From NCBI GenBank assembly GCA_011634665.1, contig WAEK01000013.1, positions 1,410,501-1,474,500 of the forward strand: a DNA stretch of 64,000 nt, given 5' to 3'. Source of the stretch: Mortierella sp. BCC40632 (taxonomy: Eukaryota; Mortierellomycota; Mortierellomycetes; Mortierellales; Mortierellaceae). The position numbers and the translations under genes were made by a program. Within the stretch, counting starts at the first letter, position 1. Each line of letters begins with the position of its first letter. The notes beneath the pieces are model-generated. The model searched no databases. It saw only the letters and a program-made list of their open reading frames with translations, and was not told the origin of the DNA. This document shows, one piece after another, positions 1 through 11,700 of the stretch.

Positions 1-640
1 TCTACTTGTAGTCATAGGGACCAATTCAACTGCTCTCCAGTAAATGATCATTGACCAGTCAAACAAACCCCACAAACGGCCTGTTTATTTTTCCTTGCGG
101 TCGACTTTGGGCTTGGAATCAAGGGGAACGAGTGAGAAGAGAAAGGAGCGGTCACGCAGAGCAAAAGGGAGGAGTGTCTTCCCCTTTTGAGCCAATTGGA
201 CAAAAAGAAGATCTCGTATTGGGAAGGACGCCACTGGGACAATGTTCTGCCGCGTGGGCTGCTCAGTGGGCAATGCTCGAAGACATCCTCCACCGGGGGC
301 CGTAGAAACCGATGCCTTACTTCTCGATTGGGCAATGCGAACGGAGGGAGAAGGGAAAGGACAAGTCAAGTCGTATTATAGCACGCATCTCTCTCCCCGT
401 GCTTAACTGGGATTAAGTTTGCCCTTGTGGGAGAGGTAGCAATAAATAGCCTCCCCTCCTCCTCTTCCAGGTCAACACACCAACAACAATCAAATCAAAG
501 CAGCCACAGCTTCATTCTCACTTGTTACCCTTTCTTTTCTTTTCTCACTCTTTATTTCCTCTTACTCGAACTTCTTCCCACGCACTCATCCTATCCACCC
601 TTTCCCCTTTTCTTTTCTTTTTCCACTCCTGTTTCTCATT
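1..640 (+). promoter_or_regulatory. Upstream region of FMO-1
   Basis: No gene is visible here. The last 150 bases are strongly pyrimidine-rich, as in many fungal core promoters and 5' leaders. AT-rich TATA-like stretches lie near 374-380 and 440-449, but neither is a canonical TATAAA, so the promoter cannot be placed precisely. The reading frames in this interval are short, overlap on both strands and show no recognisable domain. Confidence 0.4.
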
Positions 641-3188
641 ATGATGTCTGCAGCCGAATCCCATGTTGAGATCCCAGTCCTCATCTCCGGTGGAGGTCCT
701 GCCGGTCTCATGGCTGCCATCCTCCTCACGAAAATGAATATCCCCTGCCGACTTATCGAGCGTTCCCTTCAGGTCTCTCCTCTCTCCAAGGCCCTTGTCA
801 TCCATTCCCGCACCATGGAGTTCCTTGCTATGAATGGACTTTTGGACGAGTTTATGAATCAAGGCCGACAAATGCTAGGCTTTGACACTTACAATGGTGG
901 CAAGAAAACAGGATCCATGCCCATCTTGACCAATAAGGAGTCTCACTACGGATTTGGACTCTTTCTGGAACAGGTTCAGACTGCCACTATCTTGGACCAG
1001 AAAATGCAGGAACTTGGAGTCCATGTGGATCGTGGTTGGGAATTGATGGACACCAAGGTTGTCGAGGGCGTCGATGCAGATGGCAACAACACTTCTTGGG
1101 TTGAGACTGTTATCCGAAAGGCCGTTGTCGGAGATAACACGCGTACTACCGAGAGCAGAGTTCTGGGTGTGGTTGAGGAGGACCCAGATGAGCCCGGCAA
1201 ACGGTACCATAAGCAGATTGTCAAATCGAAATACTTGATTGCCAGTGATGGTGGCAAGTCGGCGGTTCGACACAAGGTCAACATCAATTTCCCAGGCCGG
1301 ACATTGGACAACAACATTATCATCTATGATGGCCATATCGAGTGTGATATTCCCTATGGCAACATCACGTATGTGTCGTTTGAACTCTACTCTAAGCCGT
1401 CATTCGATTGACTTTCTTTTTTTCCTGATACTAATTAAGTTGAAGGGTCCTCCCTCAAATTATGATTTCTATAGGGCGGTGAATGGAGACAACAATCGCA
1501 TTATGGGATTCTTCCCTTTGCAAGACGGCGTGACTCGTCTCATCATCGACAACGGCGTTCTGACTCCAGAGGAACATGCTGCATTGAAGCAGGAAGATCT
1601 CACTCTGGAGAAAGCCCAGGAGGCCGCCGCGGCTATTATTGCGCCTCTCAAGATAAAACTCCTCGACTGCAAGTGGTTGACTTATTACCGGGTCAATGAG
1701 CGTCAAGCGGAGCATTTTTCGTACAAGAATCGAATCTTTTTAGCCGGAGATGCAGCGCATGTTCATTCGCCTGCTGGAGGCATGGGTATGTCTTCTGTGA
1801 GATTCTGAAGGAGAGGGGTTGCTGCTGCTGATATTGTTATAGTACCAAATAGCTCTCTCTGACCCTATTCGACTGCCCAATCTAACACACAATAGGCATG
1901 AACACTGGAATGCAGGATTCGGTCAATTTGACTTGGAAGATGGCTTTGGTACTTCAGGGCCTTGCCCCTGAGACTATTCTTAATACCTACGAGGTCGAAA
2001 GAAAGGTGAGCTGCCCGTAGGCTTCTACCAATCCTACCAGCACTTGATCAGATGAGCCCCTGTTTCCGATCAAGAAGTAACTAACTTCGTAGCTGCTTTA
2101 CAACCTATTTAAAATGATCGTAGCCGGTGGCGGACCACGTAATCAAGCTCTCAGCCAAAATGTTGGAACTGGGACTTGCACAGGACTTTTTCCGAAGAAC
2201 ATTTAAACGGGTTATGATTTCCCTTGGACCCTACATCTTCCCGTATATCGGACCTAGCTCCTCACCAGTGGCAATGGTATGTAGCCCTAGATGACCTTAA
2301 GAAATGTCTCAAAACCCAAAATTAAGACCTTCTAAACAAATAGGGTTTGACGTGAAGCGTTAAGTGTTCTGACTTTTTTTTACCCTGCGCCCTGCTGTCA
2401 ATACTCAATTATAGATCACTCTACGCTACTCAGAAAATGACATTAACAAGCGCCATAAGACCCAGCCAGCCCCTGATGAAGAACATGAAGTTGGTCAACG
2501 AATGGGCGATGGTGATCTTCAAGTCCTTTTTAAGGGCGAAACAGGCCCCGTTGTGGCCAGTGCTCCGGATGAACCAAGCGTCGTCCGTGTCCACGAATTG
2601 TTGGTTGGACCAGGCATCTTCCATATCCTTGTGTTCGTCTCGGATATGCTCACAACCACCCCTTTGCCAGCCAAAATCAAAGGGGTCGAGACCACGCATT
2701 CAACTGAGCTTACCAAGCAGTTGAACAAGAGCTTGATGGCTTGGCGGAACAAGTGGGCTTATCACCCCAGCCACACTATTGGCGCCGACACTGTAAGCGC
2801 TCCACATGTCGGTTCAGCGAAAATTCTGACTAACCCAACTGTGCACACCGTCGGAAAGATTCCGCCCCCTCTTCAAGCAAAGGACCTCTTCCAGGTTCAT
2901 GTCATCGCGACAGATGTAAACGGTTTAACCTCCAATGGTGCATCGTTGGTCAGACCCGAGACGTTGCTTGCTCTAAATGAGTTTACGGAAAGAGATGCGG
3001 GCAATGGCCGACTTTACTTGGATGCCTCAGGAACCATTCATCAGAAATACGGAATTTCTGCCAAGTCTGGCCCAGGAGCTATTGTTGTGTCTCGACCAGA
3101 TTCTCATATTGGCTTCCAAGTCCAAGGTGCAGGTCCTTCTGCATGGGATGACGTTGAGGATTACTTGAACACGATCTTGATCAAGTAG
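641..3188 (+). CDS. FMO-1: FAD-dependent aromatic monooxygenase, phenol hydroxylase-like, five exons
   Basis: Probable flavin-dependent hydroxylase using FAD, NAD(P)H and O2. Proposed exons are 641-1368, 1475-1785, 1896-2005, 2124-2276 and 2415-3188, which join in frame to 691 aa. The Rossmann motif is SGGGPAG near residue 17, the DG motif is YLIASDGGKSAVR, and the FAD-ribityl GD motif is IFLAGDAAHVHSPAGG. The last exon is the C-terminal thioredoxin-fold domain ending with VSRPDSHIGFQVQG. Introns 1 and 4 match the two positions used by all the other copies. Introns 2 and 3, after the GD motif and after a VERK segment, are unique to this gene. The start could be either Met of an MM pair at 641. 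It is the most diverged copy and opens the array. The family call is secure and the substrate is unknown. Confidence 0.85.
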
Positions 3189-3868
3189 AAAAATCTTTTT
3201 TTGTCACACGCACTCTCTCTCTTTCTTGGCCCTTGCCCTTGCTGCGTGCTGACGCGCAAAAGCTTTTATTTGTTTACTGCAGACAAAACAGTATCGAAAG
3301 CCAATGGTAGTACTTTCAAGCTGATTTTCAATACAAAAAATAAAGAAAAAAAAATCAATTTTTGCCAAGGTTGAGGGAGGTGTCAACGAGTCGACGCGTA
3401 ATAGCCGGAGTTACTGATATTCTTTTCTAAGTAGACGAGAAAGAACGGGTGAAACTTCGATCAGTTCTGGTTCAAGGGCCCCCACAACAGAATTTCCTTT
3501 GTGTCGGAAATTTAAAAAACTCGGCCTATTCGATTTGGGCAAGGAGCAGCTGCGTGTCTAGAGATCATCTCTCTACCACTCCTCACTCCTCACTCCTCAC
3601 TCCTCACTCCTCACTCCTCGTCCCTCTTCCTCTTCCACTTTTTTTTGTTTAGTCTATGGTGGGCACAGACATGCCAAGCTCATCCTCTACGGTACAAGGC
3701 GCAGCTATTACTAATTTTACCTGACCCAAAAACGCGTACAGCAGGGTCTGGCCATTATAAAGGGAGGCCAAGACCCGCATTTTTTTTTATTCTTCAGATC
3801 TTTCAGTCAACAACAACAACGTCGCTAAGACTTTGGCGGTCTTTCTCTTTCTTACAACAACCAGAAAT

Positions 3869-3905
<37 letters not shown>

Positions 3906-4232
3906 ATTCTCTCTTTCTCTCTTTCTTTCTCTCTTCCTCTCTTCCTCTCTTCCTCTCTTCCTCTCTTCCTCTCTTCCTCTCTTCCTCTCTTCCTCTCTTC
4001 CTCTCTTCCTCTCTTCCTCTCTTCCTCTCTTCCTCTCTTGGTACATCATTTTCTCTTACCTCTTGTTTGAGCCCTACAAAAGACTCTTGTTTCAACCCTC
4101 CGCGTTTATTTCCGCCCGCATAAAAACCCTCTTCATTTTCGCTCAGTCTAATCCCATTTCCGCCGCCTTCATCAAACCCCTCGACCCAACCCCAATCTTT
4201 TCCTCGCGCACATCCATCCACGCTTGCCCATC
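3189..4232 (+). promoter_or_regulatory. FMO-1/FMO-2 spacer and FMO-2 promoter
   Basis: No gene is seen. It contains tandem ACTCCTC-type units at about 3579-3618, a TATAAA at 3756-3761, and a long pyrimidine tract, listed separately, between the TATA box and the FMO-2 ATG. If that TATA box is used, the 5' leader is unusually long (over 400 nt) compared with about 150 nt for the other type A genes, so either an unseen 5' intron or a different start site is possible. Confidence 0.4.
3871..4039 (+). repeat. CT microsatellite followed by a CCTCTCTT octanucleotide tandem repeat
   Basis: A run of CT dinucleotides (about 3873-3902) passes into imperfect CTTT-containing units. A perfect head-to-tail array of the 8-mer CCTCTCTT, about 13 copies, follows from about 3935 to 4038. 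It lies between the TATA box and ATG of FMO-2. It produces long low-complexity frames on both strands (Ser/Leu-rich and Arg/Glu-rich), which are not genes. Confidence 0.9.
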
Positions 4233-6430
4233 ATGTCTTCTAAAACCAACACAACCATCCCAATCCTCATCTCGGGCGCAGGTCCTGTCGGTCTTTTTCA
4301 GGCTATTCTTTTGACCGAGCTCAAGGTCCCTGTTCGCATCATCGACCGAGACAGTGGTATTAGTCCACTCTCCAAATCAACCGGCATTCAAGCACGCACA
4401 CTCGAAATTATGGACATGGTCGACCATGAGCTCTTGACCGAAGTCATCGACAAAGGCAATGTCACGCCTGCCATCAACTTCAACTTTGCAGACAAGCTCT
4501 ATGGCGCAGTCCCTATTGCCTATGGTACAGATACGGTTTTCAAACATATGCTCGTCCAGGAGCAATCCAGCACCAGCGAAATCTTAATGAACAAGTTGAA
4601 CAAGCTCGGTGTCTTTGTAGAGTATGGTTGGGAGCTGTTGGATACCCAAGTCATAGAGCCCAACAATAGTGAAGGTGAATCTTATGTCGAGACCACCATC
4701 CGTCGGCCACTCCAGCAGCGCACTACGACCACTAAAGAAGACTCTTTGGTTATCGGTCAAGTGGGACAGCGTCAAAAAACTGAAGTTGGCGAGTACGAGG
4801 TCGAGGTTGTTCGATCTCGATACTTGGTTGCCGCAGATGGTGCCCGCTCCACGGTCCGCCACCTGCTTAAGATCGACTTCCCAGGGCGCACCTTAAGTCA
4901 CAAGACTTATCTTTGCGACGCCGACATCGAGACAAGCCTGGATCTTCGTAGTAATATCACGTAAGTCAAGAACTGCTAGCACAATACTCAGCAAAGATGA
5001 AAAAAAAAAAGTATCCTTCATCAATTCACTTATCGTTGACTTCCTCGAATAACTACTACTTAGCATGGTTCAGGGATCAAACAAACAGCTCCTGGAGATT
5101 TTCAGGCTTCCTAATGGACTGTTCCGTCTATTTATTGATGCAGGCGAGCTTGCACCTGAAGAAGATTTGGTCAAGTCCATCCAGAACCTTACAAATGACG
5201 ATCTCACAGAAATCACCTCAAAGCGTGTCTATCCAGCAACATTCAAAGTCAAGAGTACAACCTGGATCTCGGGCTTTCGTGTCAATGAACGCAGTGCCGA
5301 GACCTTTGTTCACAAAAATAAGATTTTCCTTGCTGGTGATGCTGCCCACATCCACTCACCCTCGGGTGGTCTTGGTTTGAACACTGGCGTTCAGGATGCG
5401 AACAACCTGGCATGGAAACTTGGATTGGTACACTATGGACTTGCTCCTGAGTCAATCCTTGCTACCTATTCGGAGCGCGAGAGCGCTGCAAAGGCCTCGA
5501 TTATCAGCTCGAACAATGCATTGGTGATGAACCGATCCCAAGATTGGAAATCACGACTCTTTAAGCGAATCCTGTTCAAGTCGATCGCATATTTGCTGCC
5601 CATCATGAAATCTCTCAATGCAACTCTTCCAGATACTGGAATGGTAAGGCTTCATCTCCAAGGAGAAAAAACAGATTCGACCTTTTGGTCATTTAGTCCT
5701 GTTTTGTTTTTTTCCGCAGTCTTTGTATTCCTTACCAACGCGCCGCTTGTCCATCTGTACTACCCTCCCACTTTTTTAGCTCAACCACCAATATGCTGGA
5801 AATGCTGTAAACAAGGTTCATGAACATCAGCGTATTCCTGAAAAGGCTTTCCAAGTAGGAAACCGAGCGCCAGATGGACCTCTTCGTACCGTGGATCCCC
5901 GCGGTCAATACATACTTCCGATCGAGGACAAGACAAAGGCGAGTCATATCACACCAAATCTGACTCGGCTGCATCAATTGACTACTGGTGTTGGATACTT
6001 CCATATCATTGTCTTTGCTGGAGACGCCTTGTCATCAAAGAACCAAGGCGCATCAGACCTGCTGGCCAGTCTGAAGAAGCATCTTGGCTTATGGAACACC
6101 AGATGGAGCTACAAGAAAGACACAGACAAGGAACGTGTCATGGATCGTGGTCTGTTCAAGGTTCACACGATCGCTCATCACCAGATTGCATCGGAGGATG
6201 TAGATGAGAGCATTGACCAGTTTACAACACTGGCCTCTGGAGAGGGTAGGGTCCTGGAGGATGTAGATGGCACTGTCCACAAGCGGTATGGATTCTCAGG
6301 CAAACACCAAAGCGGCATTGTTGTTGTTCGACCAGACTACTACATTGGATACCGTGTCCAAGGTCATGACCAAGGAGCATGGAAAGATGTTGATCAGTAC
6401 CTGAGCTCTATCCTCTCATCTACAGCATAG
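4233..6430 (+). CDS. FMO-2: type A FAD-dependent aromatic monooxygenase
   Basis: Group A flavoprotein hydroxylase. Exons are 4233-4960, 5064-5643 and 5780-6430, joining to 652 aa. The ATG at 4233 (MSSKTNTTIPILISGAG) matches the starts of the other type A copies; the TTG a few codons upstream is not needed. Motifs are GAGPVG at about residues 14-19, AADGARSTVRH near 200, and IFLAGDAAHIHSPSGGLGLNTG near 330-350. Exon 3 (residues 437-652) is the C-terminal thioredoxin-like dimerisation domain, ending with VVRPDYYIGYRVQG. Intron 1 is phase 2 and intron 2 phase 0, as in all three-exon copies. From about 5860 to 6405 the sequence becomes almost identical to FMO-3 and FMO-4, although the first part of the same exon differs, a sign of gene conversion. 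Confidence 0.88.
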
Positions 6431-6804
6431 AAACTGCCCTTCTTTATATAGTTTATGTTCGTTTCTCTGCAATACCACTCACTATAATGGGCCGAGTCAT
6501 GTAGACAGTATTCATAAAAATTTTGTAAAAAAAAAAAAAAAAAAAAAAAAAGATGGCAATACCTTTCTTGCGAGATAGAGCAGTTGACTTGTATCGCGTC
6601 ACCGACCTGATGAAGAACTCCTTTATGTACCTAAGCTTAATGCTAAGCTGATTGAGCACTATATTAATTTCCTAAGGCACCCAGAAAAGGAGGAAGGAGT
6701 AGTGGAACTAATGTAGTCACATCCAGAGAAGGGGCAATAGGCTTTTGTTTGTTCATTCGACCCGCCAGAGTGACTTCTCTCATCTCTGTCCCTTCAACAG
6801 CTGT
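6431..6804 (+). other. FMO-2/pseudogene spacer with poly(A) run
   Basis: A run of A residues lies at about 6528-6551. From about 6555 onward this DNA is homologous by eye to the stretch upstream of pseudogene 2 (about 11090-11335) and upstream of FMO-5 (about 16935-17175). Shared words include the TTGACTTGT stretch and the TCATCTCTG stretch just before the coding homology. It therefore represents the remnant promoter of a type B gene. Confidence 0.55.
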
Positions 6805-7650
6805 ACCATGAACCACAAGACCTTTAGTCCGATGGTGCTATCGAAACCAAGATGCCTATTGGACAAATGCTCGTAAGTATTTCACCAGCGAACCTTGTCT
6901 CTGCTCCTGAATCACAGCCTACCTCGATCTGGCCCTTCCAACCCAACGTCTCCCATTGTTTCATGCTTCTAGGATCATTACCAGTGTAAACAACAAGATG
7001 TTGGAATGCCTCGCGCTCACTGAAGGAAAGAAACGGTTGGCGGTAGATGGAAGTGACATCAATCCTGACGAGGATATCGCTCAGACAGTCAAGAATCTCC
7101 CACTCAAAAGTTTTGAAGAAATGGTCCGCAGCGCCGTCGCCCCCCCCTACTCCATTTTATCTACTTGAGACATCCTAGATCATCTACTTTCTAGCGAATG
7201 AGTACCGCGTAGAGGCAACTATACACAAAACAGGATCTTTCTCATTGGCGATGCTGGCCATGTCCATTCTCCTTCTGGTGAACTGGCTTGGTCAAAACAT
7301 ATGGCGCAGGATACTCGTGATGTAGTCTGGAAGCTGGCTTTGGTTCATCATGGATTTGCTCAAGAATACCATTTTGAGACCTACAGAGAGCGTGAACCCA
7401 TTGCTGATCTCTCCACCGGAATCTCGGGCGGCATGCTCCGCGGTAATTTTCCATGAATATTGACAATAAACACAGTCGTTTATTTATCTCATACCCTTCC
7501 CTCCAGTACTTCCATGATACAGTCTCTGCTTCGCGTTCTTGATCCCGACCTTCTTCTACAGCAGTCAGACCCTATTAGGAAATGGGGCGAAGTACTGACT
7601 GCCAATCTTGGACGGGCTCTCATTGGACCAAACGCCCCTTTGGGACCATA
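6805..7650 (+). pseudogene. Pseudogene 1: degenerate type B monooxygenase
   Basis: Broken copy of FMO-5/FMO-8. About 70 bases matching the end of exon 1 are followed directly by a matching intron 1 (GTAAGTATTTCACCAG...), then exon 2 from about 6973 with a GKKRLAVDGSDINPDEDIAQTVK-type segment that stops in frame near 7165. Past the stop the homology continues with frameshifts, including a damaged GD-motif region near 7240-7270 (IGDAGHVHSPSG) and a YREREPIADLS segment near 7380. It passes into intron 2 sequence at 7515-7605 and then jumps to DNA that lies about 500 bases beyond the stop codon of FMO-5. The first 90 percent of exon 1 and all of exon 3 are missing. No product is expected. Confidence 0.8.
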
Positions 7651-7857
7651 AGATCTTGACTGCATTTCCTCATGAGTCTCCGCCTGCCTCCATTGTTGTC
7701 TTCGGTTATTTTTTGTATCTTTCAGGGTCTGCCGCTTTCTTCAATCAACGTACCTAGCCGCTGGCTTTTGAAAAAAATAGACATTCGAGAGAACAAAGTA
7801 GGAGAGAGAGAGAAGGAGAGAATGTACCTTTTCCTTCCTCCTTCTCAGAAATCTCTC

Positions 7858-7876
7858 CGGGATTTTGATTGTGCCG
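7858..7876. promoter_or_regulatory. CGG-N13-CCG palindromic motif, copy 1
   Basis: The triplets CGG and CCG are separated by 13 bases (GATTTTGATTGTG), and the outer bases extend the inverted repeat to TCCGG...CCGGA. The same arrangement and a near-identical spacer occur at 13740, 20451, 24312 and 32193. Inverted CGG triplets are typical of fungal Zn2Cys6 (Gal4-type) factor sites, so a regulatory role is inferred and not shown. The FMO-3 ATG lies about 900 bases downstream. Confidence 0.4.
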
Positions 7877-8607
7877 GAGTTCACCAAAGGGTTCCCCATG
7901 CCCCCCCCCCCTCCCTTCACGCCGCCACTTTGCTGTAATAGTTGTCGAGACCCCTAGACATACAATCAGATAGGAAATGCTATCCCCTTCTTCTACCCCT
8001 CTTTTTGACCGATCTGACGTAGAATGGTGATGTTATCCTGAGGTAAGCACATATTCTTTCAGATCCACCAACCCCACATGGATTAACCGAGACCAGTCAT
8101 ACACAATGGTTAACCTTACCTGCATCTTTTCTAAAGACCACCACACTCGCTTGTCCAAGCTTCCGCTTTGACCTTTTCGGATCCAGTGTACTGATCTGTC
8201 CGCGTAGAATGATGTCCTTTGCTAAGGAGTAGATCGCGCGATAATACCTTCTATATTTTTTTCGTCTGAGGCGAATACAAATGTTTATTGAATTTGACAA
8301 CACTTCAATGACAGGCTAAGCATTCTGCAAAATCACTGAGTTGACATGTTAACAAGAAGAGCACCGGGAATCACGGCTCTTCCTCTCCTTGGTAAATAGT
8401 CTAATTATTTTAAAGTGGACTGTGCTTGACTGCGCAGTATGTCAAATGTAGTTTTGCAGGAGTAGTGTGACACGACAGCGGTCCGTCGTTCTCCCAGAAG
8501 ACAACCACTAGATGGCTATTATTAATCATATCTAGGCTAGCACACACCGCGTCGAGTCTAATAGACGACAGATTTTCAACTGTCAATTGACCATGCTGCT
8601 GTAATGT

Positions 8608-8614
8608 TATAAAA
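8608..8614 (+). promoter_or_regulatory. TATA box of FMO-3
   Basis: TATAAAA followed by GGAGGCAAATGC, about 160 bases before the FMO-3 ATG. FMO-4 has the same TATA box and the same 12 bases after it at a similar distance. Confidence 0.65.
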
Positions 8615-8774
8615 GGAGGCAAATGCCTCTTCGATCTTACTCACTAAGCCCTGCAACAACACAACAAGAATTTTTGGCAGTCTCTCAGAAGCCGAATACT
8701 TGCTCTCTCTTTCTCCATTTGATACCATCTGATCAAAATCTCCGCTCCCGCTCCTACCCCCACTTGCAACCGCC

Positions 8775-10923
8775 ATGTCCTCTGAAATCAAAACATCCAT
8801 TCCAATCCTCATCTCAGGTGCTGGACCAGTTGGTCTCTTTCAGGCTCTCCTTCTGACCAAGCTCAAGGTCCCTGTGCGTATCATCGACCGAGCTGATGGG
8901 ATCAGCCCGCTCTCCAAGTCAGCAGGGATTCATCCACGAACACTCGAGATCATGGATATGGTTGACCATGAGTTTGCAGCCAAGGTCATCGACCAAGGCA
9001 ATATCACGCCTAACGTCTCCATCAATTTTGCCAACAAGAACTATTGCTCGATTCCCACTGCTCTAGGAAGAGATACCCCCTTCAAGCACATGCTGGTCCA
9101 GGCACAGTCCAAGACAAGCGAACTTATAGTGGAAGAGTTGAACAAGCTCGGTGTCTTTGTTGAATATGATTGCGAACTGTTGGATACCAAGGTTGTGGAG
9201 CCTAAAGACGAGAAAGGCGAATCTTATGTCGAGACTACCATTCGTCGACCACTCAACTCGAGTAGCTCTCTCACCAAAGACGATTTCTCAGTCCTTGGTT
9301 TGGTGGGAGATATTCAAAAGACTGAAGATGGTGAATACGAAACCGAGGTTGTTCGATCTCGGTACTTGGTGGCTGCCGATGGTGCCCATTCTACAATCCG
9401 TCATTTGTTAAATATCGGCTTCCCAGGACGCACCTTGAGCCACAAGACAATTCTATTTGATGGATATGTCGAGACGGATATGGCTCTCAATGGCAATATG
9501 ACGTAAGTCGCGGATCCTTTTGTCCCATTATGCAAAAGGCTGAGTTGACTACCTTCGAGATAAATAATGCTCACACATCTCACTTTTGCTTAGTATAATC
9601 CAAGGAGCAAACAAAGAGCTCATGGAGTTGTTCTGGCTTCCAAATGGGGAAGCTCGTGTATTCTTGGATATGGGAGAACTTGGACCTGATGAAGATCTTT
9701 ACAAGTATGTCAAGAACCTTACCAACGAAGATCTCTCGGAGATTGTAGCTAAGCGTGTCTACCCTGCTAAATTCAAGGTTAAAAGTACCAGCTGGGTCTC
9801 AGGATTCCGTGTCAACGAGCGTCGTGCAGAGAACTTTGTCTACAAGAACAAAATCTTCCTCAGTGGAGACGCTGCCCACATCCACTCCCCCTCAGGTGGA
9901 CTTGGTCTAAACACAGGAGTTCAAGATTCAAATAACTTGGCTTGGAAACTTGCGTTGGTCCACTACGGACTTGCTCCTGAGTCAATCCTCTCCACCTATT
10001 CCGAACGTGAGGCTGCGGCAGATACTTCCATTGTCAACTCAAACACAGCTCTTCAAAAGAACCGATCAAATGATTGGAAATCATGGCTCCTCAAGCGTGT
10101 GATTTTCAGTCTGATGCCCTATGTGCTACCGATTCTGGAGTTTTTCAACATGACCATCCCAGAGCCTGGAATGGTAGGCCTTTGCTTCGAGGTTATGACT
10201 GTCTTCTATCGTGAACCTTATTCCTCATTAACTAACAATCTGCTTTTGTCGCCTACACGCTTGCTTTTTTAGCTTGAATTTCAATACGAGAAGAATACAA
10301 TCAACAAGCATCACGAGCACCAACCTATGCCTGAAAAGGCTTTCCAAGTAGGTAATCGATCGCCAGATGGACCTCTTCGTACCGTGGATCCCCGCGGTCA
10401 ATACATACTTCCGATCGAGGACAAGACAAAGGCGAGTCATATCACATCAAATCTGGCTCGGCTGCATCAATTGACTACTGGTGTTGGATACTTCCATATC
10501 ATTGTCTTTGCTGGAGACGCCTTGTCATCAAAGAACCAAGGCGCATCAGACCTGCTGGCCAGTCTGAAGAAGCATCTTGGCTCATGGAACACCAGATGGA
10601 GCTACAAGAAAGACACAGACAAGGAACGTGTCATGGATCGTGGTCTGTTCAAGGTTCACACGATCGCTCATCACCAGATTGCATCGGAGGATGTAGATGA
10701 GAGCATTGACCAGTTTACAACACTGGCCTCTGGAGAGGGTAGGGTCCTGGAGGATGTAGATGGCACTGTCCACAAGCGGTATGGATTCTCAGGCAAACAC
10801 CAAAGCGGCATTGTTGTTGTTCGACCAGACTTCTACATTGGATACCGTGTCCAAGGTCATGACCAAGGAGCATGGAAAGATGTTGATCAGTACCTGAGCT
10901 CCGTTCTCTCGGCTACGGCATAG
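8775..10923 (+). CDS. FMO-3: type A FAD-dependent aromatic monooxygenase
   Basis: Exons are 8775-9502, 9594-10173 and 10273-10923, joining to 652 aa with the same exon lengths as FMO-2 and FMO-4 (728, 580 and 651 nt). The start is MSSEIKTSIPILISGAG. The FAD motifs GAGPVG, AADGAHSTIRH and IFLSGDAAHIHSPSGG are all intact, and the C-terminal domain ends with VVRPDFYIGYRVQG. The second half of exon 1, most of exon 2, intron 2 and exon 3 are nearly identical at DNA level to FMO-4, whereas the first third of exon 1 and the start of exon 2 differ. It is preceded by a TATA box at 8608 and followed by pseudogene 2. The substrate cannot be inferred beyond an aromatic compound. Confidence 0.9.
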
Positions 10924-11335
10924 AAGTAATCTTAACCTTTTCTCGAATCAGCTGTGCTCATCCTTAGCTCTGATTTCCTAAAAAATTGCCGTAGTGTCCA
11001 ATACCTATTTAGTACCATTCACCGTCATGACCATGTCATATAGACAATATCTCTAAAGGCTTTATATGGTTAAAAAATGATGGTAAAACCGTTTTTTGTG
11101 GGATGGAGGCAATTGACATGTGTCGCACCACCTATATTTTAGGATTTCTATGATATGAAAAACTCCTTTTTGTCACTAACCCAGCTGCTACGCTGATTGA
11201 ATACCATCATTTTTCTCCTAAGACATCTAGAAGGAGAGAGGAATAGTGGGACAAACACCCTGCGGTCGCATTTAAGGGAAGGAGCAATAGGCTTTCGTCT
11301 GTTCATTTGACTCACCTCATCTCTGCCTCTACGAT
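10924..11335 (+). other. Spacer between FMO-3 and pseudogene 2
   Basis: No gene is seen. From about 11090 it is homologous to the promoter-proximal DNA of type B gene FMO-5 and to the spacer before pseudogene 1, so it is a remnant type B promoter. Confidence 0.5.
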
Positions 11336-11700
11336 AGCTGCACCATGAAGCAAAAAACTTTATGCTAGATGGCACTATCGAAATCAAAATACCTATTGGA
11401 CAGATGCTCGTAAGCATTTCACTAGCTAATTTCGTCCCTACTCCTATAAGTCGTAGCTAATTTCGATCTAACCTTTCCAACCCAGAGCATTTCTTCAAGC
11501 CAAGTCTTCTAGAATCATGGTCGGTGTAAGCAATAAGCTGTTGGAGTACTTCGTACTTGCCGAAGGAAAGATGTCCATGTTGATAGATGGAGGTGACATT
11601 GATCGTTGTGAGGACATCACTCGGACAGTCAAGGACTTCTGCCCTCAAAAGTTCGAGGAAATGTTCCGCAGCGCCGCTGCACTGTCTGCCACTCCCTCCG
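11336..11700 (+). pseudogene. Pseudogene 2, 5' part: degenerate type B monooxygenase
   Basis: It begins with the same truncated tail of exon 1 as pseudogene 1 (reading ACCATGAAGCAAAAAACTTT, with the frame closed by TAG), then a matching intron 1, then exon 2 from about 11517 (VGVSNKLLEYFVLAEGKMSM). Exon 2 stays open to about 11690 before homology is lost in unrelated sequence. Sharing the same 5' deletion with pseudogene 1 shows that both descend from one already truncated gene. The rest of exon 2 resumes at about 13205. Confidence 0.75.

Larger units (their letters stand above)
7651..8774 (+). promoter_or_regulatory. Upstream region of FMO-3
   Basis: No gene is seen. By eye the whole interval is homologous to the DNA before FMO-4 (about 13620-14667) and FMO-6 (about 20270-21377). 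Shared elements in order are a CGG-N13-CCG palindrome, an AGGAAATGC word, a block with TGACTGCGCA near 8428, and the TATA box at 8608. The C-rich run at 7902-7912 is a homopolymer. Confidence 0.55.

Noticed and set aside
3645..4221. Frames of 65-140 codons across the CCTCTCTT repeat
   Set aside because: Pure translation of the tandem repeat in several frames; the region is the FMO-2 leader.
8775..10272. Minus-strand frames opposite the monooxygenase exons
   Set aside because: They mirror coding sequence on the other strand, repeat in every paralogue (for example the 63-codon frames at 6089, 10582, 16475 and 23188) and have no independent features.
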